In this document: positions 33,677 through 45,211 of the stretch, in pieces
Layout of the letters: the number at the start of each line of letters is the position of its first letter
Numbering within the stretch: position 1 is the first letter of the stretch
From: Peromyscus leucopus
Lineage: Eukaryota; Chordata; Mammalia; Rodentia; Cricetidae
NCBI RefSeq assembly: GCF_004664715.2
Contig: NC_051069.1
Coordinates: forward strand, 7,393,501-7,457,500
DNA: 64,000 bases
Reading direction: 5' to 3'
Made by a program: the position numbers and the translations under genes
Notes under the pieces: generated by a model
What the model was told of the DNA's origin: nothing
Databases searched by the model: none
What the model saw: only the letters and a program-made list of their open reading frames with translations

Positions 33677-34502
33677 GACGGTTCTCTTCTTCCACCAACG
33701 AGAAACAAACCTGGGTCATCAGACTTGGTATCAAGGACTTCTACCCTCTGAACCATCCAAATTGTTTTTTAGAGTAGCCATACCTTTTTATTTTCACAGT
33801 TAAGAGCTACGCTCTCATATCCTTTTTGTATTTTCACATAGTTCTAATGATCTTTTTATGTATGTGAATGGCAGCAACATGGCACATTTAGTCGAGTCAC
33901 TTCAGAGTCTGTTCTCTTTCCACTATTTCAATAGTATCTTGTTTGCAATGCAGGTATTTTGCTAATATGTGTGGACGGTCTAATGTAATGCTCTGATTGT
34001 CAATATAACACTGGTGCAGTGCAGAAGTAGTACAAGAGAGAGAATTCTGGGGCAGGCGAGAGACACTACGCCATGACAGCAGCATGTGAGACGCCAGAGC
34101 CACCAGCCATGTGCAGGTATGACTTATGGAAATGATTATTTAAGCTATAAGAACAGTAGCAAGAAGCCTGCACGCATACAGTTTGTAAGCATATAGTCTC
34201 TGTGTTTACTTGGTTGGTTGAGTGGTTGTGGCTGCGTGACAAAGATTGTCCTGACTGTGGGAAGCAGGGAACTCTAGCTAATAATCCTTGCTGGCCCTTA
34301 CTGTTTCTTTTTAAATGTATGTCTGAGTGTATGTGCATGTGTATAGGCCAGAAGAGGGCCTCTTTCTCCATCACTCTCTGTTCTATATTGGGTGTGGGTT
34401 CACAAGATCTGTGAAATCAAGACACAGAGGCACCTCAAGGATGAAATTAGCCTTTCCAGCTGCAGGGGGATCAGCCTCTCTGGACTGACTCCTCCTAGTT
34501 TA

Positions 34503-34649
34503 GCAAAGGGCTTTTTTTTTTTTTTTTTTTTTCGAGACAGGGTTTCTTGTAGCTTTGCTTTTGGACTCACTTGTAGCCAGGCTGGCTCGACTCCACGCTC
34601 CGCTGCTCTGCCTCCCGAGTGCTGGATTAAGCGTGCAAAGGGCTTTTTT
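34503..34649 (-). repeat. B1 SINE with TSD but many small deletions
   Basis: The repeat gcaaagggcttttt flanks a reverse B1 (34512-34634) with about 20 T. The body lacks single bases at many doublets (for example 'gtgctggattaagcgtgc'). Confidence 0.8.
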
Positions 34650-34798
34650 ATTGTTCTCCAGTTTACACCTTTTAGCAAGTTAATTTCTGTATCCCAAAAC
34701 CTCTTATCTAAGCTCCCCAAAGAGACAATGACAAATGCAAATTCTCAGTTAAGGAATACCACAGTTCTCTGGGTTGTCCTCAACCAAGTTTGCACAGG

Positions 34799-35010
34799 CT
34801 TTGAGATGGCTCAGAGGATAAGAGCACTGGCTGTTCTTTCTAAGGTCCTGAGTTCAATTCCCAGCAACCACGTGGTGGCTCACAACCATCTGTAATGACA
34901 TCTGGTGCCCTCTTCTGGCCTGCAGGTGTACACGCAGGCAGAACATTGTATACATGATAAATAAATAAATCTTTAAAAAAAAAAAAAAAAGAAAGAAAGA
35001 GAAAGAAAAA
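34799..35010 (+). repeat. B2 SINE
   Basis: 'tgagatggctcagaggataa' to an A-rich/(GAAA)n tail. Confidence 0.88.
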
Positions 35011-35344
35011 TTCCCAGACAAGATCCACATAGAAAGTGCGGGAGACAGAAGAAGGCAGATTAAAGCTGGGTGCCAGCTTCACCTCTGCGGGAACTCTCCC
35101 AACACCTCTCCATCTGTTGCCTGCTAAGCCATCTCACTAGCCCTCCTGAGTTAACTTTCGTCATGTGTGTAACTTTAACTGGATCAAGGTATTTCTTTGC
35201 ACCAAGGAATGTCCATTTGTTGCAGCATCATTTTAATTTTTTCCAGTTCTGGGCAGGCCTCAAATATGCTAGCCAAGAACTCCACCACTTAGCAACACCC
35301 CTGAGCCCTACTTTCACCTTTTATGGTACTTCTACAGTCTGAGC

Positions 35345-35745
35345 AGCTTAACTACATGATAGACGTGGAGGTCTGAATGAAAATGGCCTCCATGAGCTCA
35401 TATATTTGCATGCTTAGTCCTCCGCTGAAATGTTTGGAAATGATTAGGAGGTGTGGCCTTGTTGGAGGAAGTGTGTCACTGGGATGGGCTTTAAGGTTTC
35501 AAAAGCTCATGCCAGGCCCAGTCTCTATCTCTCCCCCTCTCTCTTCTCCCTGCCTGCTACCTATGGATCAGGATGTAAAGCTCTCAGCTACTGCTCCAGT
35601 GCCCTGCCTGTCTGCTTCCTGCCATAATAATAATGGACTGATCACCTGAAACTGTGACCAAGCCGAAGTTAAATGCTTTCTTTTATAAGAGTGGCTTTGG
35701 TCTTGGTGTTTCTTCACAGCAGTGGAACAGACTAAGACAACAGAC
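35345..35745 (+). repeat. Abundant rodent interspersed repeat (family not named)
   Basis: 'aggaggtgtggccttgttgg', 'tgccaggcccagtctctatc' and the end 'cagcagtggaacagactaag' are a very common rodent repeat wording. Full-length-looking, about 400 bases. Confidence 0.65.
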
Positions 35746-35846
35746 ATGCCCCACTTCATATTTTCATCAATACTATTAGTCACTTTCTATGCCAAGAGCT
35801 GAGGCCTAGAAGGTGAGGTAGAAGGGTTTCTTTTCTTTCTTTCTTT

Positions 35847-36187
35847 CTTTTTTTTTTTTTTTTTTTTTTTTTTGGTTTTTCGAGACAGGTTTTCTGTGTA
35901 GCTTTGCGCCTTTCCTGGAGCTCACTTGGTAGCCCAGGCTGGCCTCGAACTCACAGAGATCCGCCTGGCTCTGCCTCCCGAGTGCTGCTTTCTTTCTTTT
36001 TTTAAAAAAAAAATATTTATTTACTATGTATACAGTGTTCTGTCTGCATGTATGTCTGCAGGCCAGAACAGGGCACCAGATCTCATTACAGATGGTTGTG
36101 AGCCACCATGTGGTTGCTGGGAATTGAACTCAGGACCTCAGGAAGAGCAGCCAGTGCTCTTAACCACTGAGCCATCTCTCCAACCGA
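35847..36187 (-). repeat. Young B1 followed by B2, both reverse
   Basis: 35847-35988 is a B1 with a long T run and truncated 5' end. 36005-36187 is a B2 ending 'ccactgagccatctctcca'. Confidence 0.9.
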
Positions 36188-36282
36188 AGGGTTTCTTTAA
36201 AGACAGAACCTCTGGTGTCTGAGAAGAATTCATGTGGCCCCACTTCCCAAGGTACCTCTCAAACTTCTCAGAAGCTTAACTT

Positions 36283-36453
36283 TTTAAGTATGTGGGTGTT
36301 CTCTAATATGGGTAGCTGTGTACCGTGTACATGCAGTACCTGTAAATGCCAGAAGAGGATGTTAGTTTCCCCTGGAAATGAACCATATGGCTGCTGTGAT
36401 AAATCAAACCTTGGTCCTCTGGAAGAGCAGCCACTAAGCCATCTCTCTAGCCC
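36283..36453 (-). repeat. B2 SINE, diverged
   Basis: Reverse B2 ending 'aagccatctctctagccct'. Confidence 0.75.
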
Positions 36454-36679
36454 TAAACTTTCCAGAAACTCTGTGAAACTGTACCATTCAAAACCTTCAG
36501 CTATCTTTAAATTATGTAAGGTATAATTTTGTATTTTCCAAATGGCTGCTCAGTTGTCATTACCAATCATTGAATAGTATTCCTTTTCCTCATAAATTTT
36601 AAACATCTTTTTACACTTAAATTCTCTTCATTTCTGATTTCTAGACTTCATTCTTTTCCATTATCTAGTTGCTCATTCA

Positions 36680-38396
36680 TGCATTGGTACCTTTTTTAAA
36701 TTTTTATTTATTTTATTTTACAATACCATTCAGTTCTACATATCAGCCATGGGTTCCCCTAGTCTCCCCGCTCCCACCTTCTCCCTTACCCCCAGCCCAC
36801 CCCCCATTCCCATCTCCTCCAGGGCAAAGCCTCCCCCGAGGACTGTGATCAACCTGGTAGACTCAGTCCAGGCAGGTCCAGTCCCTTCCTCCCAGACTGA
36901 GCCAAGTGTCCCTGCATAAGCTCCAGGTTTCAAACAGCCAACTCATGCAATGAGCACAGGACTTGGTCCCACTGCCTAGTTGCCTCCCAAACTGATCAAG
37001 CCAATCAACTGTCTCACCTATTCAGAGGGCCTGATCCAGCTGGGAGCCCCTCAGCCTTTGGTTCATAGTTCATGTGTTTCCATTCATTTGGCTATTTTTT
37101 TTCAATAATTGAGTAAAACTGAAATTTATTATAAGCCACAGTCGTCCTAGGGACCTCCATGCTATATATATAGCCTCCATGGTTCTATGGGTTGTGGTCT
37201 GATTGTTCTTTATTTTATATCTAGAATCCACTTATGAGTGAGTACATACCATGACTGTCTTTCTGGGTTTGGGTTACCTCACTCAGGATGATTTTTTTCT
37301 AGTTCCATCCATTTGCCTGCAAATTTCATGCTTTCATTGTTTTTCTCTGCTGAGTAGTACTCCATTGTGTATATGTACCACATTTTTTTCATCCATTCTT
37401 CCATTGATGGGCATCTAGGTTGTTTCCAGGTTCTGGCTATTACACATAGTGCTGCTATGAACATAGCTGAGCATGTATCTTTATGGTATGAATCAGCATT
37501 CCTTGGATAGATATATGCCCAAGAGTGGGATGGCTGGGTCTTGAGGTAGTTCGATTCCTAATTTTCTGAAAAACCACCATGCTGATTTCCACAGTGGTTG
37601 TACAAGTTTACATTCCACCAACAGTGAGGAGTGTTCCCTTTGCTCTACATCCTCTCCAACATTGGTTGTCATTGGTGTTTTTGATCGTAGCCATTCTGAC
37701 AGGTGTAAGGTGGTATCTCAGAGTCGTTTTGATTTGCATTTCTCTGATGATTAAGGATGTTGAGCATTTCTTTAAATGTCTTTCAGTCATTTGTAGTTCT
37801 TGTTTTGTGAATTCTCTGTTTAGCTCTTTAGCCCATTTTTTAATTGGACTGTTCAGTATTTTGATGTCTAGTTTCTTGAGTTCTTTATATACTGTGGAGA
37901 TCAATCCTCTGTCAGATGTGGGGTTGGTGAAGATCTTTTCCCATTCTGTTGGCTGTCTTTTTGTCTTATTGACTGTGTCTTTTGCTCTGCAAAAGCTTCT
38001 CAGTTTCGAGAGGTCCCATTTATTAATTGTGTGCTCAGGGTCTGTGCTGTTGGTGTTTTATTTAGGAAATGGTCTCCGGTGCCAATGCGTTCAAGAGTGC
38101 TTCCTACTTTCTTTTCTATTAAGTTTAGTGTAACTGGATTTATGTTCAGGTCTTTGATCCACTTGGACTTGAGTTTTGTGCATGGTGACAGATATGAATC
38201 TATTTGTAATCTTTTACATATTGAGATCCAGTTATGCCAGCACCATTTGTTGAAGATACTTTTTTTTTCCATTGTATAGTTTTGGCTCCTTTGTCAAAAA
38301 CCAGGTGTTCATATGTGCATGGATTAATGTCAGGGTCTTCAATTCGATTCCATTAGTCCATATGTCAGTTTTTATACCAGTGCATTGGTACCTTTT
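36680..38396 (-). mobile_element. 5'-truncated LINE-1 with 16-bp target-site duplication
   Basis: tgcattggtacctttt occurs exactly at 36680-36695 and 38381-38396, bracketing about 1.69 kb of L1 3' end in reverse orientation. The minus strand encodes broken ORF2 C-terminal pieces (SIFNKWCWHNWISICKRL, WYIYTMEYYSAEKNNE, FAGKWMELEKN), then a short 3' UTR and A-rich tail beside the left duplicate. It is interrupted by stops and frameshifts and incapable of movement. Confidence 0.95.
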
Positions 38397-38407
38397 AAAA
38401 GGTATCT

Positions 38408-38507
38408 ATTTATAATTATGTTTAGATTTATTTATTTTGATACTGTGTATTAGTGTTATTTATAATTATGTTTAGATTTATTTATTTTGACACTGTGTAT
38501 TAGTGTT
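38408..38507. repeat. Tandem duplication, 2 x 50 bp
   Basis: The unit beginning 'atttataattatgtttagat' repeats with period 50 and a single t/c difference ('gatactg' versus 'gacactg'). Confidence 0.92.
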
Positions 38508-38635
38508 TTGCCTGCTTGTATATATATATGCACCATGTGTGTGCAGTGCCCATGGAGGCCAGAGGAGAGTACCAGATCCCCTTATTATTAGAATTACACA
38601 TAATTGTTAGCTATCATGTGGATACTGGAAAGCAA
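38420..38635 (-). repeat. B2-type SINE, diverged
   Basis: Reverse B2 ('gttttgcctgcttgtatata', 'gcccatggaggccagaggag'); the tandem duplication lies in its tail. Confidence 0.7.
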
Positions 38636-38777
38636 TAGCATGCCTTTAATCCCAGCACTTCAGAGGCAGAGAAGCAGATGGATCTCTGTGAGTTCAAGGC
38701 CAGCCTGGTCTACAAAGTGAGTTCCAGGACAGCCACTGCTACATAGAGAAACCCTATCTCAAAAAAACAAAACAAAT
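38636..38777 (+). repeat. B1 SINE
   Basis: 'catgcctttaatcccagcac' to 'agagaaaccctatctcaa'. Confidence 0.88.
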
Positions 38778-38917
38778 TACTTGTGTTTTTTAAGTGCAAA
38801 AGCTATGAAACCTCCTTATCTAGTCGGTTAAATCCTAGATTCTGCTGCTAGTTGTATGAACATGGGGAAGCTATTCAAGCATTATGAGCATCTGTCTCTT
38901 CAAAGAATTATCTTTAA

Positions 38918-39264
38918 TTTTTTGTTTGTTTGTTTTTGGAGACAGAGTTTCTCTGTGTAGCCCTGGCGTCTGTCCTGGAACTCACTCTGTAGACAAGGCT
39001 GGCCTTGAACTCACAGATATCTGCTTGCCTCTGCCTCCCAAGTGCATGCAATACCACCACCCAGTTAAAATTGCATTTTAATTGGTATTTTTATTGAAAT
39101 ACTAGATTTATAACACACCGCCTTTTTTTCCAAGACAGGAGTTCTCTGTGTATTCTTGGCTGTCCTAGAACTTACTATGTAGTCCAGGCTGGCCTCAAAC
39201 TCAGAGATCTGCCTGACTTTGCCTCCCTAGTGCTGGAATTAAAGACATGTGCCATAACCAGCTC
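38918..39264 (-). repeat. Two reverse B1 SINEs
   Basis: 38918-39066 ('ttggagacagagtttctctg') and 39122-39264 ('tccaagacaggagttctctg'), separated by about 55 unique bases. Confidence 0.85.
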
Positions 39265-39552
39265 AAGGATGCTTTTTTAACATCCAATTTCCTCATGAAG
39301 AATATGGATAGCATTTTGTATTAGTCTGCAAAAATGCTCACCTTCTAAGTTCTTACTGCTGCTCTCCCTATCCAATCCATTGCAGCTAGAGTGGTTTTTT
39401 TTTTTTTTAATTAAATACGACATTTCTCTGTACAAAAGCTTCCAGCGGCTTCTTAGAGCCAAAGAAAGAAATTGGAAACAGCAAGACTTAACTTTTAGCT
39501 TTGCTGTAGAGAACAAGCTAACGGATGGGAGAGATATGGGTTTAAGGAAGTC

Positions 39553-39575
39553 TTTTTTTTTTTTTTCTTTTGTTT

Positions 39576-39608
<33 letters not shown>

Positions 39609-39910
39609 CCAAAACATGGTTTCTCTGTGTAGCCCTGGCTGTCCTGGAACTATGTAGACCAGGCTGGCCTGGAAGTGGAAGATCTGCCTGCCTCTCTCTG
39701 CCTCCCAAGTGCTAGGATTAAAGGAGTGAGTCACCACTGCCTGGTTTTTTATTTTTATTTTTTATTTTTTGTGTGCTGGTGAGAGAGAGAATGTGTGTGA
39801 GTGTTGGTGCAGTTTGGATGGAGGTCAGAGGTCTAGTGGGAGTTGGATCCTGGGGACTTAACTAGGGCTGGCAGCAAGCACATTTACCCTCTGAGCCATC
39901 TGGATGACCC
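39553..39910 (-). repeat. B1 with long poly(T), then B3-type SINE
   Basis: The T-rich tail and B1 occupy 39553-39744. 39746-39910 is a reverse B3 ending 'ctgagccatctggatgaccc'. Confidence 0.8.
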
Positions 39911-40164
39911 ATGTTTTGTCTTTTTACTGATGACACCTGATCTGAAAAAAAATAAGAAAATTGGTAAGATAGAGGGACACACATTAAAGCAATGTTCCAG
40001 TAACAAAGTAAGTTTCCAGCCATGTTTGCTTCCATTTATTTCCTCAGAGCCTGCCCTTGGCCACACTGTAAAATGCACATCTAATCATGGCCAACTCTGG
40101 CTTGAAACTTTGATCTCACTACTTTCTGTAAAAAGAAATCACCATTTAACCTGGCCTGCAAGGA

Positions 40165-40436
40165 TTGTTTTATTCTTTTGAGACATGGCCTCACTATGTA
40201 ACCCTTGGCTGGCCTGGAACTGTAGGTAGACCAGGCTGGCTTTGAACTCACAGAGATTGGCTTCCCTCTGCCTGGATCAAAGGTGAGTACCACCAATCTG
40301 GCATATGTGCAAGGTCTGGCCAGTTTGTTTTAGAAACAAGAGTCTGACTCTGTGGATAAGGCTGGCCCCAAGTTGACAATTCTCCTGTCTCAGCCCTCTG
40401 AGTGTAGAGATTATAGGCTTAAGTCACCACACCAGG
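40165..40436 (-). repeat. Two old B1 SINEs, reverse
   Basis: 40165-40303 and 40325-40436, the second with 'tctcctgtctcagccctctg'. Confidence 0.65.
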
Positions 40437-41250
40437 ATAGACTTTAAATGCAGGGACAACTAGATATATGAAGCATTATGGTAGCTGCTGGCCGAAATGA
40501 ACAAATGGGGCTCCATCTTCACCTGAGAAAACGTTCAGCATAATAGCTAGAAAGATACAGGGAAGTTTGGAGGTTTGCTAACGGAAGGAATGCTTAGATG
40601 CTACTACAGTGACTCACAAGGTACGAGATGGAAAGTGTCAGAGACACTACCAAGGACTAAAGACTTTCAGGAATGAAAGGGAATCACCAGTCCCAGATTA
40701 TATGTGGAGTGATTCAGTTTTGCTAACAGGACTGTTCAGTTCAGACAAGTGAGGAAGGTAGTCACAGATGGTGGGATGAATTCCAATGTCTTCAGTTGAT
40801 GAGAGAATGTTAAATGGGCATCTTAAGAGTAGTGACAGGGACTTCTTTTGAAAGTGGAGTCACCTGCTCCTGCCACTGCTGCCACCACCCAGGGAGAAAG
40901 GAGGAGGCCAAGTGGAGATGACCCAAACTGCTTCCCTGTAGTGGACCAGCCCCCACACTTATTTACCCCAGGAACTCTTGAGGAATGAGGGATAAGAGAC
41001 TTAGTTAGAAATAAGGAGAGAGAAACAGAGAAAACACAGGATAGACTCGGGTGGACATGGATCCTTATCCACAGACCTAGAACTTTATTCCAAAGGTCTA
41101 TTTATAGCAATGCCAAGGGTGGAGCAAAAGACCTTCCCCTTGCTGGTTAGACCCTTACAAATACCTGGTACCCAGGCCCATGATCCAATCAACCTCCTAT
41201 GTAGTCCTGCTGGGTACAGCCACTAGGAAACCTCGTGGGCTCCAACACTT
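40437..41250. other. Intergenic stretch with a possible reverse LTR segment
   Basis: Around 41080-41125 'gaactttattccaaaggtct' reads AATAAA on the minus strand in an LTR-like context. Nothing else recognised. The right end may already be pseudogene 5' UTR. Confidence 0.3.
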
Positions 41251-41397
41251 CCCTTTCTCCCTGCTTCCTGCCCCCTCCCCCATCCAGTGCCAGCTGCCAC
41301 AATCCCCACCCTGGACCCTACATCCCCAGGTGAGGGGGCTGAGCCCTGATCCCAGAGATCCCAAGGATCCTGGCAGGGTCACCATTTGCAGCAAGAT

Positions 41398-43213
41398 ATG
41401 GCAGAAGGAGGAGGAAGTGATATTCAGTGGTGACTTTCTCAGATGATGTAAATGAACAAAACCCAAACTCACAGCAGAGGACACAATGTTGACAGCACCT
41501 TTCAGAGCCACAAGCTGGAATTTGACTTCTTGCAAAGCTTATAAATACAAGATCAACAAAATCAAGTGATTACCCCAGAAAAAATACTGTTGTTTTTGTC
41601 TAATAACAATAAAACAATAAATTATGGAAAATCAGTGAAAGGGACTTTTAAAAGCCCAGAAGGCTATAACTGAAAGAGGAAACGGAAGGTATAGAGCCCC
41701 TCCCATAGTCACTACACGACAGCTGCCCGTCTTTAAGCCCATTGATCTAATGGAAGAGGCCAGTCCATGAAGAATGTTTGCAACGCTCACACCTATCACA
41801 TCAACTCAAATTTCCATCAACAGTGATTATGAAACTCACTTACCAGCAGATGATTTTCAGAATAATCTCTAGCATCTGGAAATTACAGATGGGAGTTTTA
41901 ATAGTGTGGATATCAAGCCAGGCAATATGGAAAAGCTCCATCTGGAGCAGCACAATTCTATCCCAACAGCATCACACATCTGTGTACCAGCAGTACAGGA
42001 ACAATGGGCTATGTGACATAAGGGCATCTGCACTCTGTCACATGCAATCTAAAAACTGTTTGAAAACCTCAGGGACTCAGCAATGGGCTTTTTTTTTTCT
42101 GAACTCATATCTATGTCTGATGTAAAATTCAGCCATAGGGGTTGCTATATGATAACTAGGGAGGCAGTCAGAATTCAGGACTTGAATAGAAAAACAGGCC
42201 TGTGGAGACAAACCAAGTGCACCAATGAATGCCTCAGAAGTAAACATTGCTCACTGTAAAAAAACAACCGCGTATTTGACAAATTTGAATGTTAGTGTTG
42301 GCATGACTGGATGGTGTAGTTTCTTCAGAATGCAGCCACAAAGCAAGATAAAAAGCTATAAGAATCACAAGAGAACACTAAGCTTCACTTAGCTCTGAAG
42401 CCATGTAAAGTCTGTGCAAGCGGCAAGTGAAAGAGGAAATAAGTGTCGACAACCTGGACTTCAACAAGAAAATCCCTCCTACAGCCTGGCACCCCAAGAA
42501 CACCATTGCTGTACTGACTATAATCTATACATATCTCAACATAAATTAGGTGGGCGTTCCTAGCAGAGGAGTCGCTTCCTGCTTAGGGAGATAGAACAGT
42601 TCACTAGAGTGCCCGCAGTATTTGACACCGCTGTTCTACAACATGGATAGCTACATGGAGAAAGCTGCGTGGAGGCATTACGGACTGCTCTCCATGTCTG
42701 CCAGCCATTCAGGGGAGGGCAGGGCACTTTTAATATAGTGACTTCTTGCACCATTTTGCCTGGTGGACTGGACTGTGTCAGCACTGATGTATTCCACTTT
42801 TTATGCTTTCTCTTGTGATGTCAATAAACGTAGTGAACACCTTTACATATCCTCATTACTTTTTTCATTTGTGGGGCACACTCCCGTTTTAAAATGAAAT
42901 ACAGCTCATTTTTACAGTGGACTGCAGCATTTCTCTTCTCTGGCCTCCTGACTTCTCCCTCCAGGATCCCTTCCTCCTGCTCTCCCCACCTGGTCTTGGT
43001 GGTATATTTTATAAAAAGGGAATAAAAGCCATCAAAATGGGCCCATGTGAAGTCAGTGGTAACAGGTGTATGTGTTGTGAACAAGTATTTTAATAGCAGT
43101 CGGCTGTAATCACCTCCTGCCATGTCTGGAACTGAAAACCAGGGGGGAAACTACTACTGAATAAAAGTGGCAAAAGATGGGGGCCAAAAAACAAAAACAA
43201 AACAAAAAAAACC
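41398..43213 (+). pseudogene. PPP2R2A-type processed pseudogene (PP2A regulatory B subunit)
   Basis: An intronless plus-strand copy: ATG at 41398 then 'gatattcagtggtg' (DIQW), a deletion, then matches to STFQSHEPEFD, KINKIRWLPQKN, EGYNLKEEDGRY, PVFRPMDLMVEASP, SINSDYETYLSADD, RASALCDRHSKL, KPRKVCASGK, DEISVDSLDFNKK and TAWHPKE, ending at a TAG near 42547. Stops and frameshifts are numerous. A 3' UTR follows to an AATAAA at 43160-43165 and an A-rich tract at 43185-43213, about 20 bases later, as in a retroposed mRNA. The parent encodes a PP2A B55 subunit; PPP2R2A fits best from memory, but PPP2R2D is close. Not coding. Confidence 0.88.
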
Positions 43214-43462
43214 CACAAGAGTAATAACAGGAAGTCATAGTTATTACCTACTTCTGAATCCCCGAGGCTCCCTAGATTCATCTTACTTTGGAGGTTTTGA
43301 TTTTATTCCCATTCTTTTCTGGTAAATTCCTGATTGTTTGTCCACACTCATTAGGCTACCACATATGGTGTTTACCTTACCCATTGAAGCTTGTGTCTGT
43401 CCCCTACAATGCTCGTAAGGTCCTTGTCCCCAGTTCAGGTTCCAAAGCAGGACATTTACAGG

Positions 43463-43613
43463 GTTTTGTTGTTTTTGATACAGGGTTTCTCTGTAGTTTG
43501 GTGCCTGTCCTGGAAACTTGCTTTGTAGACCAGGCTGGCCTTGAACTCAGAGATCCACCTGCCTCTGCCTCCCAAATGCTGGGATTAAACACATGTACCA
43601 CCACTGCCAGGCT
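43463..43613 (-). repeat. B1 SINE
   Basis: 'tttgatacagggtttctctg' to 'accaccactgccaggct'. Confidence 0.88.
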
Positions 43614-43754
43614 TAGGTATTTTCAATAACATTTAACATAAATATTAGTAAAACTTGGTTGATAGGATCTACAACTAGGAACATTCATTAGAGGGACCAA
43701 TCCTGGAATAAAGTAGCTCATATGACATCTGTGCTCTTTAAAATGACACCAACA

Positions 43755-43989
43755 GCCAGGCATGGTGGTGCACATCTTTAATCCCAGTGCTCAGGAGGCA
43801 GAGATGGGCATATCCCTGAGTTCAAGGTCAGCCTGGTCTACAGAGTGAGTTCCAGGACAGCTATAGCTATGTATAAATTGAGTCCCTGTCTACAAAAAAG
43901 TTAACCATTTTTTTTTTAAGCTGAGGACCGAACCCAGGGCCTTGTGCTTGCTAGGCAAGTGCTCTACCACTGAGCTAAATCCCTAACCC
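43755..43989. repeat. B1 (plus) followed by reverse ID element
   Basis: 43755-43901 is a B1. 43919-43989 is a well-kept ID in reverse ('aaccctaggg…' family wording: 'ctaccactgagctaaatccc'). Confidence 0.85.
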
Positions 43990-44159
43990 GACCACTAACT
44001 TTTAAGTAACAAAGAAGTGGCCTACTCTTCTGGCACAGAGTCCAGGGCTATGTAGAGAGACCCTGCCTCAAAAGACCAATCTGGCTGCTTGGCACTGTTG
44101 ACGCAGAGTGCACTGTCCACCACCGTGGACACACCAGTATGGTAGCTTTTTTTGGTGGG

Positions 44160-44290
44160 GAGGGTTGGTTTTTTGAGACAGGGTTTCTCTGTGTAGCCCT
44201 GGCTGTCCCAGAACTCACAATGTAGATCAGCCTGGCCTCGAACTCACAGAGCTCCGCCTGCCTCTCTCTGCCTCCAGTGCCCTGCACCAC
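44160..44290 (-). repeat. B1 SINE
   Basis: 'ttgagacagggtttctctgt' to 'gcctctctctgcctccagtg'. Confidence 0.85.
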
Positions 44291-44571
44291 AGTAGCTTTT
44301 ATTTAGTCCTTCTGTTCTAGCCAGGTGCCAGAACCTAAATTCCAGGATAAATCATAATTGCATTTGGCTGTGTTTGTCTCCTAGTCCATTTTTGGAGAAT
44401 TGTTTTAATATATTTAGAAACTGCCAAGTTTACTCTTTAAAAAAAATGGAAATAATTCTTTTAAGGGAAGGATAATAAAATTATAGTACAAAAGACTTAA
44501 TGAGACCAGGACCATTACTATGGAGAACAGGGACATCTGTTTCTGTTCCTTTCTGCAGCTACCAGGGTTAG

Positions 44572-44735
44572 GTATCCGCAAAAAAAAAATTTTTTTTTTT
44601 TTTTCGACAGTTTCTTTGTGTACTTTGTGCTTTCCTGAACTCACTTGTACCAGCTGCTCAACTCACAGAATCCGCTGCTCTGCCTCTCGATGCTGGATTA
44701 AAGCGTGCCACCACTCCGGTGTATCTGCAAAATTT
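44572..44735 (-). repeat. B1 SINE with many small deletions
   Basis: The reverse B1 (44590-44719) is flanked by gtatc(c/t)gcaaaa. More than ten 1-2 base losses fall at doublets, e.g. 'ttcctgaactcacttgtacc'. Confidence 0.75.
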
Positions 44736-45211
44736 AATGTGCATCCCCATCCTACTTCTGTCTACAAAGGACTTCACATCCCTTACATCATAGAAAACCC
44801 AAGTCTTCAATGGGATTTAGACTTTAAGTGTTCGGTGTGTTTCCCAGGGGAAAAGTGGGTGAAAAGAAAACTCAACGTTCTAAAGCTGAAAAAGAAAAAA
44901 AATGAATACTGTGATGTAAAGAACTTCAAGTAAGATTGAACTGAATGAATGTTATAAAACTTGTAACACATTGGAAGAAAAGCATAAAAGATACTTATGG
45001 ACTTAGATGCTGTTTTCATGAGTTTTCCTCACCCCCATGTCTTTGTTTTGCCCTATAATACACAGTAGTAATTTATATGTCAGTGAGGACAATGACTAAT
45101 GATAAAACATCAGATTTCTTCATGTTTAGTATGAAAATTGACAGATATCTAGCACCAACAGACAAAAAACCAAATTCAGTACTTTAAGAAAAGTGCACAC
45201 TATTAAGATAT

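Noticed and set aside
37579..38133. 184-codon plus-strand open frame
   Set aside because: It is the antisense of the LINE-1 ORF2 remnant.
41778..42125. 115-codon open frame
   Set aside because: It is a chance frame inside the PPP2R2A-type pseudogene.
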